Below the pieces are notes generated by a model. The model had not been told where the DNA came from and ran no database searches. It was given only the letters and a program-made list of their open reading frames with translations. A DNA stretch of 64,000 nt from Methylotenera mobilis JLW8 (lineage in GTDB: Bacteria; Pseudomonadota; Gammaproteobacteria; Burkholderiales; Methylophilaceae), in assembly GCF_000023705.1 (NCBI RefSeq), contig NC_012968.1:1674001-1738000 (forward strand), written 5' to 3'. Shown piece by piece: positions 1 through 9,625 of this stretch. Position 1 is the stretch's first letter. The number at the start of each line of letters is the position of its first letter. The position numbers were made by a program, and so were the translations under genes.

Positions 1-477
1 CAAGCTAGCAGTATGGCCATCTTCACCCAAGCCTAAAATCACCAAGTCAAACGTACGCACACCAGCTAGGGTTTGTGCATAGGCTTTTGCACCTTCAACA
101 TTGCCTAGCTCGGCCGGGATATCATGAATCTGATTGGCTGGAATCGCCACATGGTTTAACCATGCGTCGCGTGCCATTTTGCTGTTGCGATCTACATGGT
201 CCGCAGGCAAGCAGCGGTCATCGTTGTGGTACACATGCCAATTGGCCCAATCTGCATTTTCTTTAGCCAACAACTGATAAACGCTTTTTGGCGTGCTACC
301 GCCAGCCAGTACAATTAAAAAACTACCGTATTTTTTAATTGCCTCATCGGCCGTTTGCAAGATACTTTTCAAGGTCGCTTGATTGATTTCATCCTGCGAA
401 TTAAAACGGTACCAGCGTGTATGCTGATTATTCGCTAAAGTAAGTGATTTAACTTCAAGTGTTTGTGTGGTTTGCAT
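1..477 (-). CDS. pgl: 6-phosphogluconolactonase, partial (C-terminus beyond the window edge)
   Basis: Hydrolyses 6-phosphogluconolactone to 6-phosphogluconate after Zwf, in the oxidative pentose phosphate branch; in RuMP-cycle methylotrophs this branch also serves formaldehyde dissimilation. The 159 visible codons start at an ATG (475-477, minus strand) and run off the left edge without a stop. The lactonase/SugarP isomerase signatures LAGGSTP (about residue 58) and GLGEDGHTASL (at the visible end) are present, and NDDRCLP replaces the usual DERWVP-type segment. The gene is divergent from zwf across about 175 bases, an arrangement that suits joint control. Family call is secure; the C-terminal 70 or so residues are unseen. 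Confidence 0.93.
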   Translation of the reverse strand, partial: MQTTQTLEVKSLTLANNQHTRWYRFNSQDEINQATLKSILQTADEAIKKYGSFLIVLAGGSTPKSVYQLLAKENADWANWHVYHNDDRCLPADHVDRNSKMARDAWLNHVAIPANQIHDIPAELGNVEGAKAYAQTLAGVRTFDLVILGLGEDGHTASL

Positions 478-652
478 AAAACAGTGCTGCCTTTTTCGGT
501 ATAATTACATTAATTCGTTTAAAGGCGCTATTTTAACCTGAGTGCTTCATAAAGTTGCGAAATTATGAAGCAATCCAGTGAATATGAAAATCTGGCGAAT
601 ATGAAATAGCCCCTCAGTATTTACAAAAACCTATTTAAGAAAGTTTGAAATA

Positions 653-2158
653 ATGGCAAAAAAAATAGATCCTTGTACCTTGGTGCTGTTTGGCGCGAGC
701 GGTAACTTATCTCGCATCAAACTAATGCCTGGTTTGTTTCGCCTAGATGCAGCTGGCCGCTTACCGGAACACATGGTAATTCTTTCTGTGGGCCGCGGTG
801 AAGTGTCGCGCGAAGACTGGCAAGCCGATGTTAAAGGTATGTTGGATGCCAAATTCAAAAACGGTTACGACCAAAAAGTGTTCGAGCGTTTTATCGCACG
901 TAACCACTACCATGCAAACCCACCTAATGACCCTAACGCTTACAAAAAGCTGCAGGAAAGACTGGCAGATACAGCCATCTACCCACAAAACCTGGCTTAC
1001 TTCCTATCAGTACGCCCAACCGATTTCGCACCGATTGTGGAAGAGCTATCAAAAGTTGGCCTTGTGGATGAAAGCCAATACTGGCGCCGTGTGCTGATTG
1101 AGAAACCATTTGGTACCGACTTACCAAGCGCACAAGCATTGCAGGCCGAGCTGACCAAACACCTCAAAGAGAGCCAAATCTACCGTATTGACCACTACTT
1201 AGGTAAATCTGCATTACAAAACGTGATGCTGACACGCTTTGCAAACGCGATGTTTGAGCCATTATGGAACAATGAGCACATTGACCACGTGCAAATCACC
1301 AACAACGAAACCCTAGGCGTTGGCGACCGCACGACATTCTACGATGCTACTGGCGCCCTACGCGACATGGTACAAAGCCACTTGCTACAAACATTAGCAC
1401 TAGTTGCCATGGAAAAGCCGCAAGACTTGAGCCCGGAGAGCATTCGCGCTGAGAAAATCAAGCTGTTAGAAGCTATCCGCCCGATTCCAGTGAACGAACT
1501 TAGCAAACACGCATTCCGTGCGCAATACAAAGCCGGCCGCGTACAAGCCGGTGATGGCCATGGCGAAAACGTAACAGGTTACTTGGAAGAGCTAGCACGC
1601 GATGGCGTAACTGAAAGCGTGACAGAAACTTACGCTGCGCTGAAACTGTTTATTGATAACCCGCGCTGGAAAGGCGTGCCGTTCTACGTGCGCACCGCTA
1701 AACGCATGCACGAAGGCAACACCGCGATTTCTATCCGATTCAAAAAAGCACCTATGCAATTGGTAGAAGGCCAACACCAAAACTGGCTAACACTGAATAT
1801 TCAGCCACGTGAATGCATCAAAATGGAAATCGAATCTAAGATTCCAGGTTTGGACGTTGCAACACGCACGCTGAGCATTGATGCACCACAACGCCAACAA
1901 GGTGATGAAACTATCGATTCTTACGAATCTTTAATGCTGAACTTGATGGAAGGCGACCCATCACTTTACTTGCACATCAGTGAAGTTGAAGCACAATGGC
2001 GCTTGGTTGACCCTGTGGTAAAAGCTTGGATGGCTGACAAGTCACCAGTACATCAATACCCAGCTGGTAGCCGTGACCCACAAGAATCTAGCGTGATTTT
2101 TGAATCTGAAGATCAATTCTGGCGCTACAGCATTGAATTAGGTGGCGACAAACACTAA
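653..2158 (+). CDS. zwf: Glucose-6-phosphate 1-dehydrogenase
   Basis: Oxidises glucose 6-phosphate to 6-phosphogluconolactone with reduction of NAD(P)+ in the cytoplasm. The 501-residue protein has the normal family length. The N-terminal nucleotide motif reads LFGASGNLSRIKL (Asn where enteric enzymes have Asp). The substrate-binding and catalytic segment RIDHYLGK lies near residue 178, followed by RFANAMFEPLWN. The start ATG follows the purine-rich GAAAGTTTGAAATA, a weak ribosome site. It sits opposite pgl and is closed by a strong terminator, so it is probably monocistronic. Coenzyme preference cannot be read from the sequence. Confidence 0.97.
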   Translation: MAKKIDPCTLVLFGASGNLSRIKLMPGLFRLDAAGRLPEHMVILSVGRGEVSREDWQADVKGMLDAKFKNGYDQKVFERFIARNHYHANPPNDPNAYKKLQERLADTAIYPQNLAYFLSVRPTDFAPIVEELSKVGLVDESQYWRRVLIEKPFGTDLPSAQALQAELTKHLKESQIYRIDHYLGKSALQNVMLTRFANAMFEPLWNNEHIDHVQITNNETLGVGDRTTFYDATGALRDMVQSHLLQTLALVAMEKPQDLSPESIRAEKIKLLEAIRPIPVNELSKHAFRAQYKAGRVQAGDGHGENVTGYLEELARDGVTESVTETYAALKLFIDNPRWKGVPFYVRTAKRMHEGNTAISIRFKKAPMQLVEGQHQNWLTLNIQPRECIKMEIESKIPGLDVATRTLSIDAPQRQQGDETIDSYESLMLNLMEGDPSLYLHISEVEAQWRLVDPVVKAWMADKSPVHQYPAGSRDPQESSVIFESEDQFWRYSIELGGDKH

Positions 2159-2190
2159 GCTGCTATTTCGCTTAATAAAGCGTTTTTACA

Positions 2191-2227
2191 AACCTCACAA
2201 CTTATTCAATAAGTGTGAGGTTTTTTT
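2191..2227 (+). terminator. Rho-independent terminator after zwf
   Basis: AACCTCAC-led arm (2191-2206) pairs with the arm ending GTGAGGTT (2208-2222) with a single bulged base, followed directly by a T7 run. It begins 33 bases past the zwf stop. Confidence 0.88.
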
Positions 2228-2251
2228 CATTGTAAAACCTATAATTTCTCC

Positions 2252-2279
2252 TTGTAATTCAGCGGTTAGGCCTTATAAT
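2252..2279 (+). promoter_or_regulatory. Probable sigma70 promoter of dcd
   Basis: TTGTAA (2252-2257) and a perfect TATAAT (2274-2279) are separated by 16 bases and lie 37 bases before the dcd start codon, downstream of the zwf terminator. Confidence 0.6.
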
Positions 2280-2315
2280 TCGATTCACTTTAAACCTCTA
2301 TCAATTTAAACAATT

Positions 2316-2891
2316 ATGAGCATTAAATCAGACAAATGGATTCGCCGCATGGCAGAACAACACGGCATGATAGAGCCATTTGAGCCTAATCAAGTCAAAA
2401 TGAATGCGGCAGGCGAACGCATGGTGTCTTACGGTACCTCTAGCTATGGCTACGATATCCGCTGCTCAAGAGAATTTAAGTTATTTACCAACCTCAACAG
2501 TACCATTGTGGATCCAAAAAACTTTGATCCAAATTCTTTTGTTGAAGTAAATGCAGACTACTGCATTATTCCGCCAAACTCATTTGCTTTAGCGCGCACA
2601 GTGGAATACTTCCGCATTCCACGCAACGTACTTACCGTGTGCTTGGGCAAATCCACCTACGCGCGTTGCGGCATCATTGTGAACGTAACACCGTTTGAAC
2701 CAGAGTGGGAAGGCTATGTCACATTAGAGTTCAGCAACACTACTCCACTGCCAGCTAAGATTTATGCAAATGAAGGTTGCGCGCAAGTGTTGTTCTTTGA
2801 AGCTGATGCAGATGATGTTTGCGAAACCAGCTATAAAGACCGTGGCGGTAAGTACCAAGGTCAAGTTGGCGTGACGCTACCAAAAATCTAA
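2316..2891 (+). CDS. dcd: dCTP deaminase
   Basis: Deaminates dCTP to dUTP, feeding dUMP and then dTMP synthesis by ThyA, which is encoded 3 kb away. The protein has 191 residues, close to the usual 188. Visible family features are [10 protein letters not shown] near residue 41, the phosphate-contacting GKSTYARCG (about 110) and the catalytic glutamate in [14 protein letters not shown] (about 137). The C-terminal GGKYQGQ segment is the mobile lid. Preceded by its own promoter, so expressed separately from zwf. Confidence 0.96.
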   Translation: MSIKSDKWIRRMAEQHGMIEPFEPNQVKMNAAGERMVSYGTSSYGYDIRCSREFKLFTNLNSTIVDPKNFDPNSFVEVNADYCIIPPNSFALARTVEYFRIPRNVLTVCLGKSTYARCGIIVNVTPFEPEWEGYVTLEFSNTTPLPAKIYANEGCAQVLFFEADADDVCETSYKDRGGKYQGQVGVTLPKI

Positions 2892-3027
2892 CATTGAGGT
2901 GCTCTTAGGCACTGAGTTCCACATTACGGCGAGAAGCAGCCTAACAGCTGAGCTAAGCGTATTAATAGATTAAGAGTAAGCGGCGCTTATTTAAGCCGCG
3001 CTCACCATATAATTTAAAGGCATTTGA

Positions 3028-5268
3028 ATGAAATTTCGTTTCCCTGTCATTATTATTGACGAAGACTTCCGCTCAGAGAACTCATCCGGTTTAGGTATTC
3101 GCGTACTGGCCAAAGCCATTGAAGAAGAAGGCACCGAAGTGTTGGGTGTGACCAGCTACGGTGACCTAACCTCGTTTGCACAGCAGCAAAGCCGCGCCTC
3201 AGCGTTCATTTTATCGATTGATGATGAAGAGTTTATCGAGGAAAAACCAGAGGCGATTGAGCAACTACGTAAGTTTGTAGCAGAGATTCGTTACCGCAAC
3301 GAAGAAATCCCAATTTTCCTGCACGGTGAAACACGTACCTCGCGCCATATCCCGAATGATGTATTACGTGAACTGCATGGCTTTATTCATATGAATGAAG
3401 ATACGCCAGAGTTCGTAGCACGCTTAATCATTCGCGAAGCCAAAGCTTATTTAGATAGCCTGCCACCACCGTTTTTTAAAGCACTTACGCACTATGCGGC
3501 GGATGGCTCTTACTCATGGCACTGCCCTGGTCACTCAGGCGGCGTGGCATTCTTAAAATCACCTGTTGGCCAAATGTTCCACCAGTTTTTTGGCGAGAAT
3601 ATGCTACGTGCCGACGTATGTAACGCCGTAGATGAGTTAGGCCAACTGTTAGACCACACCGGCCCGGTCGCCGCTTCTGAGCGCAATGCCGCACGTATCT
3701 ACAACTGTGACCATCTATACTTTGTGACTAACGGTACGTCTACCTCCAACAAAATGGTGTGGAACTCAACCGTAGCGCCAGGTGACGTGGTAGTGGTTGA
3801 CCGTAACTGCCATAAGTCGGTATTGCACTCCATCATCATGACTGGCGCAATCCCTGTGTTCCTGATGCCGACACGTAACCACTTCGGTATTATCGGCCCG
3901 ATTCCGAAAAGCGAATTTTCTTGGGAAAACATCCAGAAGAAAATCGAGCGCAACCCATTTGCAATCGATAAGAACGTAAAACCGCGTGTACTTACTATCA
4001 CGCAATCTACCTATGACGGTGTGTTGTACAACGTAGAAGAAATCAAAGAAATGCTGGATGGCAAGATCGACACCCTGCACTTTGATGAGGCTTGGTTACC
4101 ACACGCTACTTTCCACGACTTCTATGGTGATTACCACGCGATTGGCGCAGATCGCCCACGCTGTAAAGAGTCTATGGTGTTTTCAACGCAATCCACCCAC
4201 AAATTGCTAGCAGGCTTGTCACAAGCCTCGCAAATTCTGGTGCAGGATGCAGAAAACAACCAGCTGGATCGTGACGTGTTTAACGAAGCGTACCTCATGC
4301 ACACCTCTACTAGCCCGCAATACTCTATCGTCGCGAGTATAGACGTAGCTGCAGCCATGATGGAAGCACCAGGCGGCACCGCATTGGTTGAAGAGTCTAT
4401 TATGGAAGCCTTAGACTTCCGCCGCGCAATGCGCAAAGTGGATGAAGAATGGGGTACCGACTGGTGGTTTAAAGTATGGGGTCCAAACGACCTTTCAGAA
4501 GAAGGCATTGAAGAGCGCGACGCGTGGATGCTGAAAGCCAACGAAGGCTGGCACGGCTTTGGTAACCTAGCAGAAGGCTTTAACATGCTAGATCCGATCA
4601 AAGCCACTATCATCACGCCAGGCTTGGATATTCACGGTGACTTCTCTGATGAGTTTGGCATTCCAGCCGCCATTGTGACCAAATACTTGGCAGAGCACGG
4701 TGTGATTGTTGAAAAAACCGGCTTGTATTCATTCTTCATCATGTTCACCATCGGCATCACCAAAGGCCGCTGGAACACCATGGTAGCCGCGCTACAGCAA
4801 TTTAAAGATGATTACGACAAGAACCAGCCATTATGGAAAGTCTTGCCAGAGTTCGTACAAAAAAACCCACGTTACGAGCGCTTAGGCCTGCGTGATTTAT
4901 GTGCACAAATTCATGGTGTCTACAAAGCTAACGACGTGGCACGTTTGACGACAGAAATGTACCTGTCAGACATGGTGCCGGCAATGAAACCAACCGACGC
5001 TTTTGCTAAGATGGCACATCGCAAGATTGACCGTGTAGCGATTGATGAGCTTGAAGACCGCATTACGGCAGTATTGTTAACGCCTTACCCACCAGGCATT
5101 CCATTGCTGATTCCTGGTGAACGCTTCAACAAGATTATTGTGAACTACCTGAAGTTTGCCCGTGAGTTTAACGAACGCTTCCCAGGCTTTGAGACTGACG
5201 TGCACGGTCTGGTAAAACAAGTGGTGGATGGTAAAGCAACCTACTACGTGGATTGTGTAGCGCAATAA
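3028..5268 (+). CDS. Orn/Lys/Arg decarboxylase, biodegradative type (fold-type I PLP)
   Basis: Decarboxylates a basic amino acid to the matching polyamine (agmatine, cadaverine or putrescine). At 746 residues it matches the AdiA/CadA/SpeC large-form family. An N-terminal response-regulator-like wing domain (about 1-130) precedes the PLP domain. The Schiff-base lysine is in STQSTHK (about residue 391), preceded by HFDEAW that contacts the cofactor. The C-terminal domain contains PYPPGIPLLIPGE. In betaproteobacteria this single-copy form is often annotated as arginine decarboxylase, but substrate cannot be fixed from sequence. ATG at 3028 follows AAAGG at a usable distance. Monocistronic by layout. 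Confidence 0.9.
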   Translation: MKFRFPVIIIDEDFRSENSSGLGIRVLAKAIEEEGTEVLGVTSYGDLTSFAQQQSRASAFILSIDDEEFIEEKPEAIEQLRKFVAEIRYRNEEIPIFLHGETRTSRHIPNDVLRELHGFIHMNEDTPEFVARLIIREAKAYLDSLPPPFFKALTHYAADGSYSWHCPGHSGGVAFLKSPVGQMFHQFFGENMLRADVCNAVDELGQLLDHTGPVAASERNAARIYNCDHLYFVTNGTSTSNKMVWNSTVAPGDVVVVDRNCHKSVLHSIIMTGAIPVFLMPTRNHFGIIGPIPKSEFSWENIQKKIERNPFAIDKNVKPRVLTITQSTYDGVLYNVEEIKEMLDGKIDTLHFDEAWLPHATFHDFYGDYHAIGADRPRCKESMVFSTQSTHKLLAGLSQASQILVQDAENNQLDRDVFNEAYLMHTSTSPQYSIVASIDVAAAMMEAPGGTALVEESIMEALDFRRAMRKVDEEWGTDWWFKVWGPNDLSEEGIEERDAWMLKANEGWHGFGNLAEGFNMLDPIKATIITPGLDIHGDFSDEFGIPAAIVTKYLAEHGVIVEKTGLYSFFIMFTIGITKGRWNTMVAALQQFKDDYDKNQPLWKVLPEFVQKNPRYERLGLRDLCAQIHGVYKANDVARLTTEMYLSDMVPAMKPTDAFAKMAHRKIDRVAIDELEDRITAVLLTPYPPGIPLLIPGERFNKIIVNYLKFAREFNERFPGFETDVHGLVKQVVDGKATYYVDCVAQ

Positions 5269-5290
5269 CTAGCACCGCTCTATAGATAAA

Positions 5291-5324
5291 GTGAGGCTTT
5301 AGTTACATCTAGCTAAAGCCTCAC
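5291..5324. terminator. Perfect 12-bp inverted repeat between converging genes
   Basis: GTGAGGCTTTAG (5291-5302) and CTAAAGCCTCAC (5313-5324) with a 10-base loop, just past the decarboxylase stop and facing folA. No clean T-run on the plus strand; the minus-strand side continues T-rich. Probably a transcription stop shared by the two converging units. Confidence 0.6.
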
Positions 5325-5452
5325 CAACCCCTTACCTAAACACTATTTAACCAAGCAAGCATGATACGTGAGTTCAGTCCGCTTTATAAGGGTCTACTGC
5401 AACCAATATTAGAGGTAGATTAAACTGAAGTATGGACAATGCAGGTAAATTA

Positions 5453-5496
5453 AGGAAAAGCAAACTATGCTACTTACGCACGTAAGTAGCATAGTT
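5453..5496 (-). terminator. 16-bp palindrome over the folA stop codon, probable terminator
   Basis: Arms AACTATGCTACTTACG (5463-5478) and CGTAAGTAGCATAGTT (5481-5496) are perfectly complementary with two bases between. The folA TAG (5470-5472) lies inside. On the minus strand the hairpin is followed by TTGCTTTTCC, so it probably ends folA transcription. Confidence 0.6.
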
Positions 5497-5952
5497 GAAG
5501 TTCAAGCCTTTTTCAGAAGTATGTGTTTCGCGTTCAGTTTCCAGCCATTCGTCAGATACTAACGCGGGGAAAAACGCATCCCCCACTACATCTAATTCAA
5601 TTTCAGTAATGTATAGCTTTTGTGCAAGTTTGAGGCCTGCTTGATACAACTCGGCACCACCGATTAGAAACACTTCATCATCGCCCTTACATAAGGCAAT
5701 AGCATCATCCAACGAGTTAGCTACCAGCGCACCTTCTACTTGGTAATTTTCATTGCGTGTCACGATGACGGTAGTACGCCCAGGCAATAAGCGCCCAAGA
5801 GAATCATAGGTCTTACGACCCATAATAATATGATGCCCCATGGTAAGCGCTCTAAAGCGCTTTAAATCCTCTGGCAGATGCCAAGGCAAGGTGTTGTTGA
5901 CACCGATTACACGGTCATGCGCAACCGCTACGATAATTGAAAGTTGAGTCAT
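5470..5952 (-). CDS. folA: Dihydrofolate reductase
   Basis: Reduces dihydrofolate to tetrahydrofolate with NADPH, regenerating the cofactor consumed by ThyA. The 160-residue protein shows the classic order: AVAHDRVIGVNNTLPWHLPEDL (positions 8-29) with the active-site acidic residue in PEDLKRF, MGRKTYDSLGR near 43, and IGGAELY near 96 for NADPH binding. It lies 17 bases downstream of thyA on the same strand, the usual thyA-folA pair. Its last codons form part of a large palindrome (5463-5496). Confidence 0.97.
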   Translation of the reverse strand: MTQLSIIVAVAHDRVIGVNNTLPWHLPEDLKRFRALTMGHHIIMGRKTYDSLGRLLPGRTTVIVTRNENYQVEGALVANSLDDAIALCKGDDEVFLIGGAELYQAGLKLAQKLYITEIELDVVGDAFFPALVSDEWLETERETHTSEKGLNFNYATYVRK

Positions 5953-5969
5953 TACTGATATGCCGCCAG

Positions 5970-6764
5970 TTAAACAGCGACTTGGCCTTTAATTGGGGGG
6001 TGCGGATCATACCCTTCTAAGGTGAAATCTTCAAACTTAAAGCTGAAAATATCTTTTACTTCTGGGTTGATACGCATAGTTGGCAATGGTCGTGGGTCAC
6101 GTTGCAACTGCTCATGCATTTGCTCAAAATGGTTCGAGTAAATATGCGCATCGCCCAGCGTATGCACAAAATCGCCTAATTTCAGGCCACAAACCTGCGC
6201 TACCATCATCGTGAGCAAAGCATATGAAGCGATGTTAAAAGGCACCCCCAAGAAGATATCGGCACTACGTTGATATAATTGGCAGCTCAACTTACCATTA
6301 GCTACATAAAACTGAAAGAATGCATGGCAAGGCGGAAGTTTCATTTGATCCACGTCCGCTACGTTCCAAGCTGAAACGATTAAGCGACGTGAATCCGGGT
6401 TATTTTTAATACTATTGACCACTTGTGCAATCTGGTCGATATGCGAACCATCTGGCTTAGGCCAGTTGCGCCATTGGTAGCCATATACCGGGCCTAGGTT
6501 ACCATTTTCATCAGCCCACTCGTCCCAGATGCGTACGCCGTTTTCTTTTAGGTATGCAATATTGGTGCTGCCCTGTAGAAACCAGAGCAATTCGTGAATA
6601 ATCGACTTTAAGTGTACTTTTTTAGTGGTAAGAAGAGGAAAACCTTCTGCCAGATTGAAGCGCATTTGGTAGCCAAATACAGAAACTGTACCGGTACCGG
6701 TGCGGTCTTCTTTTTTATTGCCATGCTCAAACACATGTTGCACTAAGTCGATGTATTGTTTCAT
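5970..6764 (-). CDS. thyA: Thymidylate synthase
   Basis: Methylates dUMP to dTMP using methylene-tetrahydrofolate. The 264-residue length equals that of the E. coli enzyme. The nucleophile is in LPPCHAFFQ (about residue 146); [13 protein letters not shown] follows with dUMP phosphate ligands, and [11 protein letters not shown] lies at the N-terminus. Translationally close to folA downstream. A perfect 11-bp hairpin separates it from thrC upstream, so its promoter must lie in 6765-6830. Confidence 0.98.
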   Translation of the reverse strand: MKQYIDLVQHVFEHGNKKEDRTGTGTVSVFGYQMRFNLAEGFPLLTTKKVHLKSIIHELLWFLQGSTNIAYLKENGVRIWDEWADENGNLGPVYGYQWRNWPKPDGSHIDQIAQVVNSIKNNPDSRRLIVSAWNVADVDQMKLPPCHAFFQFYVANGKLSCQLYQRSADIFLGVPFNIASYALLTMMVAQVCGLKLGDFVHTLGDAHIYSNHFEQMHEQLQRDPRPLPTMRINPEVKDIFSFKFEDFTLEGYDPHPPIKGQVAV

Positions 6765-6802
6765 CTATTCTCCGTCACCCTAGGCTCCGTTACCATGATA
6801 CT

Positions 6803-6830
6803 TATCATTCTGGCTTAAACCAGAATGATA
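6803..6830 (-). terminator. Hairpin between thrC and thyA
   Basis: TATCATTCTGG (6803-6813) pairs perfectly with CCAGAATGATA (6820-6830) around a 6-base loop, three bases beyond the thrC stop. No T-run follows on the minus strand, so it may be a Rho-dependent or mRNA-stabilising hairpin and not a classical intrinsic terminator. Confidence 0.5.
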
Positions 6831-6833
6831 GAA

Positions 6834-8261
6834 TTAAACGTTTTTAACAATAAATGTTTTGATATCTGCCGCACTCGCATCCATCACAGTAAATTTCTGC
6901 GGTAACGATTCAATCCCGTTCAACGCAGCTGGACGCTCTGGTGCCTGACCTAGCGCTTCTACGATAGAATCTTCAAACTTGGCTGGCAATGCAGTTTCTA
7001 GCACCACCATCGGTACGTTTGCATCCAAATGCTCGTATGCAACTTTCAAGCCGTCAGCAGTGTGTGTATCTATCACTACCTCGTATTTGGCTTTAGTATC
7101 GCGTATGGTTTGCATACGATGTGCATGATTGCTGCTGCCTGATACAAATCCATAATCTGCAATTTTTGCAAAATAGCCATCAGCGTTTAAATCAAAGCTG
7201 TTACCGCCGTCAACTTTCGCCCATAGTGCGCGGGTTTTATCGCTATCACGTCCCACTAAATCAAACACAAAACGCTCAAAGTTAGAGGCCTTGCTAATGT
7301 CCATAGAAGGGCTAGAAGTATGGTAGGTGTTAGCTGAACCGCGTGGGCTATATACACCGGTTTTGAAGAATTCGTCTAACACGTCGTTTTCATTGGTTGC
7401 CACCACTAGTTTATCAATCGGCAAACCCATCATGCGCGCAATGTGACCAGCGCATACGTTACCAAAGTTACCAGACGGCACAGAAAAGCTAACCTTTTGG
7501 CTGTTATTCTGCGTCACAGCTAAATAACCTTTGAAGTAATAAACCACTTGCGCAACGATACGACCCCAGTTGATAGAGTTCACTGCGCCTATTTTATATT
7601 CCGATTTAAATGCTGCGTCATTCGATACGGCTTTTACCATATCCTGGCAATCATCAAACACGCCGTTGACTGCGATATTGTAGATGTTGTCATCTTGCAG
7701 ACTGAACATCTGCGCAGTTTGGAAACGGCTCATTTTTTTATGCGGTGATAGCATAAACACACGAATGCCTTTTTTACCGCGCATTGCATATTCAGCAGCA
7801 GAACCGGTATCACCAGAAGTTGCACCTAAGATATTGGTGGTTTTACCTTCTTTGGTGAGCACATATTCAAACAAGTTACCCAGCAACTGCATGGCCATGT
7901 CTTTAAACGCCAATGTAGGGCCGTTAGAAAGGCTGAGCAGATATAGATTATCTTTCAGCTTTAAGGTTGGCGTAATATCTGCAGCATCTTGGCCAGCACG
8001 GCTAAACGCATACACATCAGCACGGTAAGTTTTATCAATAATCGCTTTTAAATCTGCAGCAGGAATATCGTCAACAAAGCGCGATAAGATGGCAAATGCT
8101 AAATCTGCGTATGACAAACCACGTAATGCTGTTAAATCAGCATCATTGAATTGCGGGTAGGTTTCTGGCAGATACAAACCGCCGTCCGGTGCTAGGCCGC
8201 CCAATAAAATTTGGCTAAAACTTAAAGCAGGCGATTGCCCGCGTGTTGATATGTATTTCAT
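6834..8261 (-). CDS. thrC: Threonine synthase
   Basis: Converts O-phosphohomoserine to threonine with PLP, the last step of threonine synthesis. It has 475 residues, as in the long proteobacterial form. The N-terminus (MKYISTRG) is typical. The PLP lysine is in GPTLAFKDMAMQ (about residue 113) and the phosphate-binding segment is in SVPSGNFGNV (about 258). It lies about 53 bases downstream of hom on the same strand, so the two probably form a threonine operon with alaA upstream. Confidence 0.97.
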   Translation of the reverse strand: MKYISTRGQSPALSFSQILLGGLAPDGGLYLPETYPQFNDADLTALRGLSYADLAFAILSRFVDDIPAADLKAIIDKTYRADVYAFSRAGQDAADITPTLKLKDNLYLLSLSNGPTLAFKDMAMQLLGNLFEYVLTKEGKTTNILGATSGDTGSAAEYAMRGKKGIRVFMLSPHKKMSRFQTAQMFSLQDDNIYNIAVNGVFDDCQDMVKAVSNDAAFKSEYKIGAVNSINWGRIVAQVVYYFKGYLAVTQNNSQKVSFSVPSGNFGNVCAGHIARMMGLPIDKLVVATNENDVLDEFFKTGVYSPRGSANTYHTSSPSMDISKASNFERFVFDLVGRDSDKTRALWAKVDGGNSFDLNADGYFAKIADYGFVSGSSNHAHRMQTIRDTKAKYEVVIDTHTADGLKVAYEHLDANVPMVVLETALPAKFEDSIVEALGQAPERPAALNGIESLPQKFTVMDASAADIKTFIVKNV

Positions 8262-8278
8262 TTAATCTCTCGTACTTC

Positions 8279-8306
8279 CGTCACCCCAGTATAGATTGAG
8301 GTGACG
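8279..8306 (-). repeat. Inverted repeat in the hom-thrC spacer
   Basis: CGTCACC (8279-8285) and GGTGACG (8300-8306) form a 7-bp stem in the 53-base spacer between hom and thrC. CCGTCACCC also occurs just upstream of thyA (about 6772-6780). It could be a processing or RNA-stability hairpin; no T-run supports termination. Confidence 0.4.
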
Positions 8307-8314
8307 ATTAATCA

Positions 8315-9625
8315 TTATTTGGCAAGCTCTTCCATACGGATGCGCACAACTTTACCAGTAATCGCTTCTAACGCTTCGATTGCGGCAATCGCGGCATTCA
8401 TGTTTTTCTCAACAGTGATATGCGTCAAGATCACGATATCTGCTTCTGTTTCGTTTTCATCCGGCTCTTTTTGCAGCATGGCATCAATAGAGATGCTACG
8501 GTCACCTAAAATCTTAGTCACATCGGCAAGCACACCTGGTTTATCACTCGCACGTAAACGCAGGTAGTAAGCACTTTGCACTTCTTCAATCGGTAAAATT
8601 GCCAAGTCTTGCACTTGTTCTGGCTGGAACGCTAGATAAGGCACACGCTGTGCGCTGGTTGCATCAATCAAACGTGCCACATCCATCAAATCAGCTACTA
8701 CCGCACTGGCTGTAGGCTCTGCACCGGCACCAGCACCGTAATAAAGTGTTGGGCCTACTGCATCACCCTTCACTACCACAGCGTTCATGGCACCATTTAC
8801 ATTCGCCACTAAGCGTTTCTCTGGAATTAAAGTCGGGTGCACGCGCAGTTCAACACCGCTGTCGCTACGCTTGGTAATACCAAGCAACTTCACGCGATAG
8901 CCTAGCTCTTCAGCGTACTTGATATCTACTTGCTCTAATTTAGTAATGCCCTCTGTGTACGCCTGCTCAAACTTCATCGGCATACCAAAAGCAATCGCAG
9001 ACATAATGGTGAGTTTATGTGCCGCATCAATGCCTTCAACGTCAAAGGTAGGGTCTGCTTCGGCATAGCCTAAGCGTTGCGCTTCGCCCAACACATCAGC
9101 AAAGTTCAAGCCTTTTTCACGCATTTCGGTCAGAATGAAGTTAGTAGTGCCATTGATAATACCAGCCACCCACTCTACTCGATTGGCACCCAATCCTTCG
9201 CGTAACGCTTTAATGATAGGGATACCACCAGCCACTGCGGCTTCAAACGCCACAATCACATGGTTTGCTTTCGCAGCAGCAAAAATCTCATTACCGTGCA
9301 AAGCAATCAGTGCCTTGTTGGCTGTGACCACATGTTTTTTATTCGCAATCGCCTTTAACACTAGCTCGCGGCTCAAGGTGTAGCCGCCAATCAATTCGAC
9401 CACCACATCTACTGCTGGATTATTCACCACAGCAAATGCATCATCTGTTACTTCAACGTCAGCAGCCAATGCTTTGGCATTAGCCAAGTTTCTATCTGCC
9501 ACCTGCACCACATTGATTGCCACACCGGTGCGGCGTGTAATTTCAGATGCATTGCGTTTTAATACTGTATACGTACCACCGCCTACTGTGCCTAAGCCCA
9601 ATATTCCAACATTTAACTGTTTCAA
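8315..9625 (-). CDS. hom: Homoserine dehydrogenase with C-terminal ACT domain
   Basis: Reduces aspartate semialdehyde to homoserine, the branch point to threonine and methionine. The 436-residue monofunctional form has a Rossmann start (GILGLGTVGGGTY), the NAD(P)/catalytic region GYAEADPTFDVEGIDAAHKL (about 205-225) and a C-terminal ACT domain (about 355-430) beginning YYLRLRASDKPGVLADV, the likely site of threonine feedback. The start codon overlaps the alaA stop by 4 bases (ATGA type), which implies translational coupling in an alaA-hom-thrC operon. Confidence 0.97.
   Translation of the reverse strand: MKQLNVGILGLGTVGGGTYTVLKRNASEITRRTGVAINVVQVADRNLANAKALAADVEVTDDAFAVVNNPAVDVVVELIGGYTLSRELVLKAIANKKHVVTANKALIALHGNEIFAAAKANHVIVAFEAAVAGGIPIIKALREGLGANRVEWVAGIINGTTNFILTEMREKGLNFADVLGEAQRLGYAEADPTFDVEGIDAAHKLTIMSAIAFGMPMKFEQAYTEGITKLEQVDIKYAEELGYRVKLLGITKRSDSGVELRVHPTLIPEKRLVANVNGAMNAVVVKGDAVGPTLYYGAGAGAEPTASAVVADLMDVARLIDATSAQRVPYLAFQPEQVQDLAILPIEEVQSAYYLRLRASDKPGVLADVTKILGDRSISIDAMLQKEPDENETEADIVILTHITVEKNMNAAIAAIEALEAITGKVVRIRMEELAK

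Noticed and set aside
653-715. GASGNL instead of GASGDL in Zwf as a loss of function
   Set aside because: The rest of the enzyme is intact and, from memory, the NLSRIKL form is ordinary in related betaproteobacteria.
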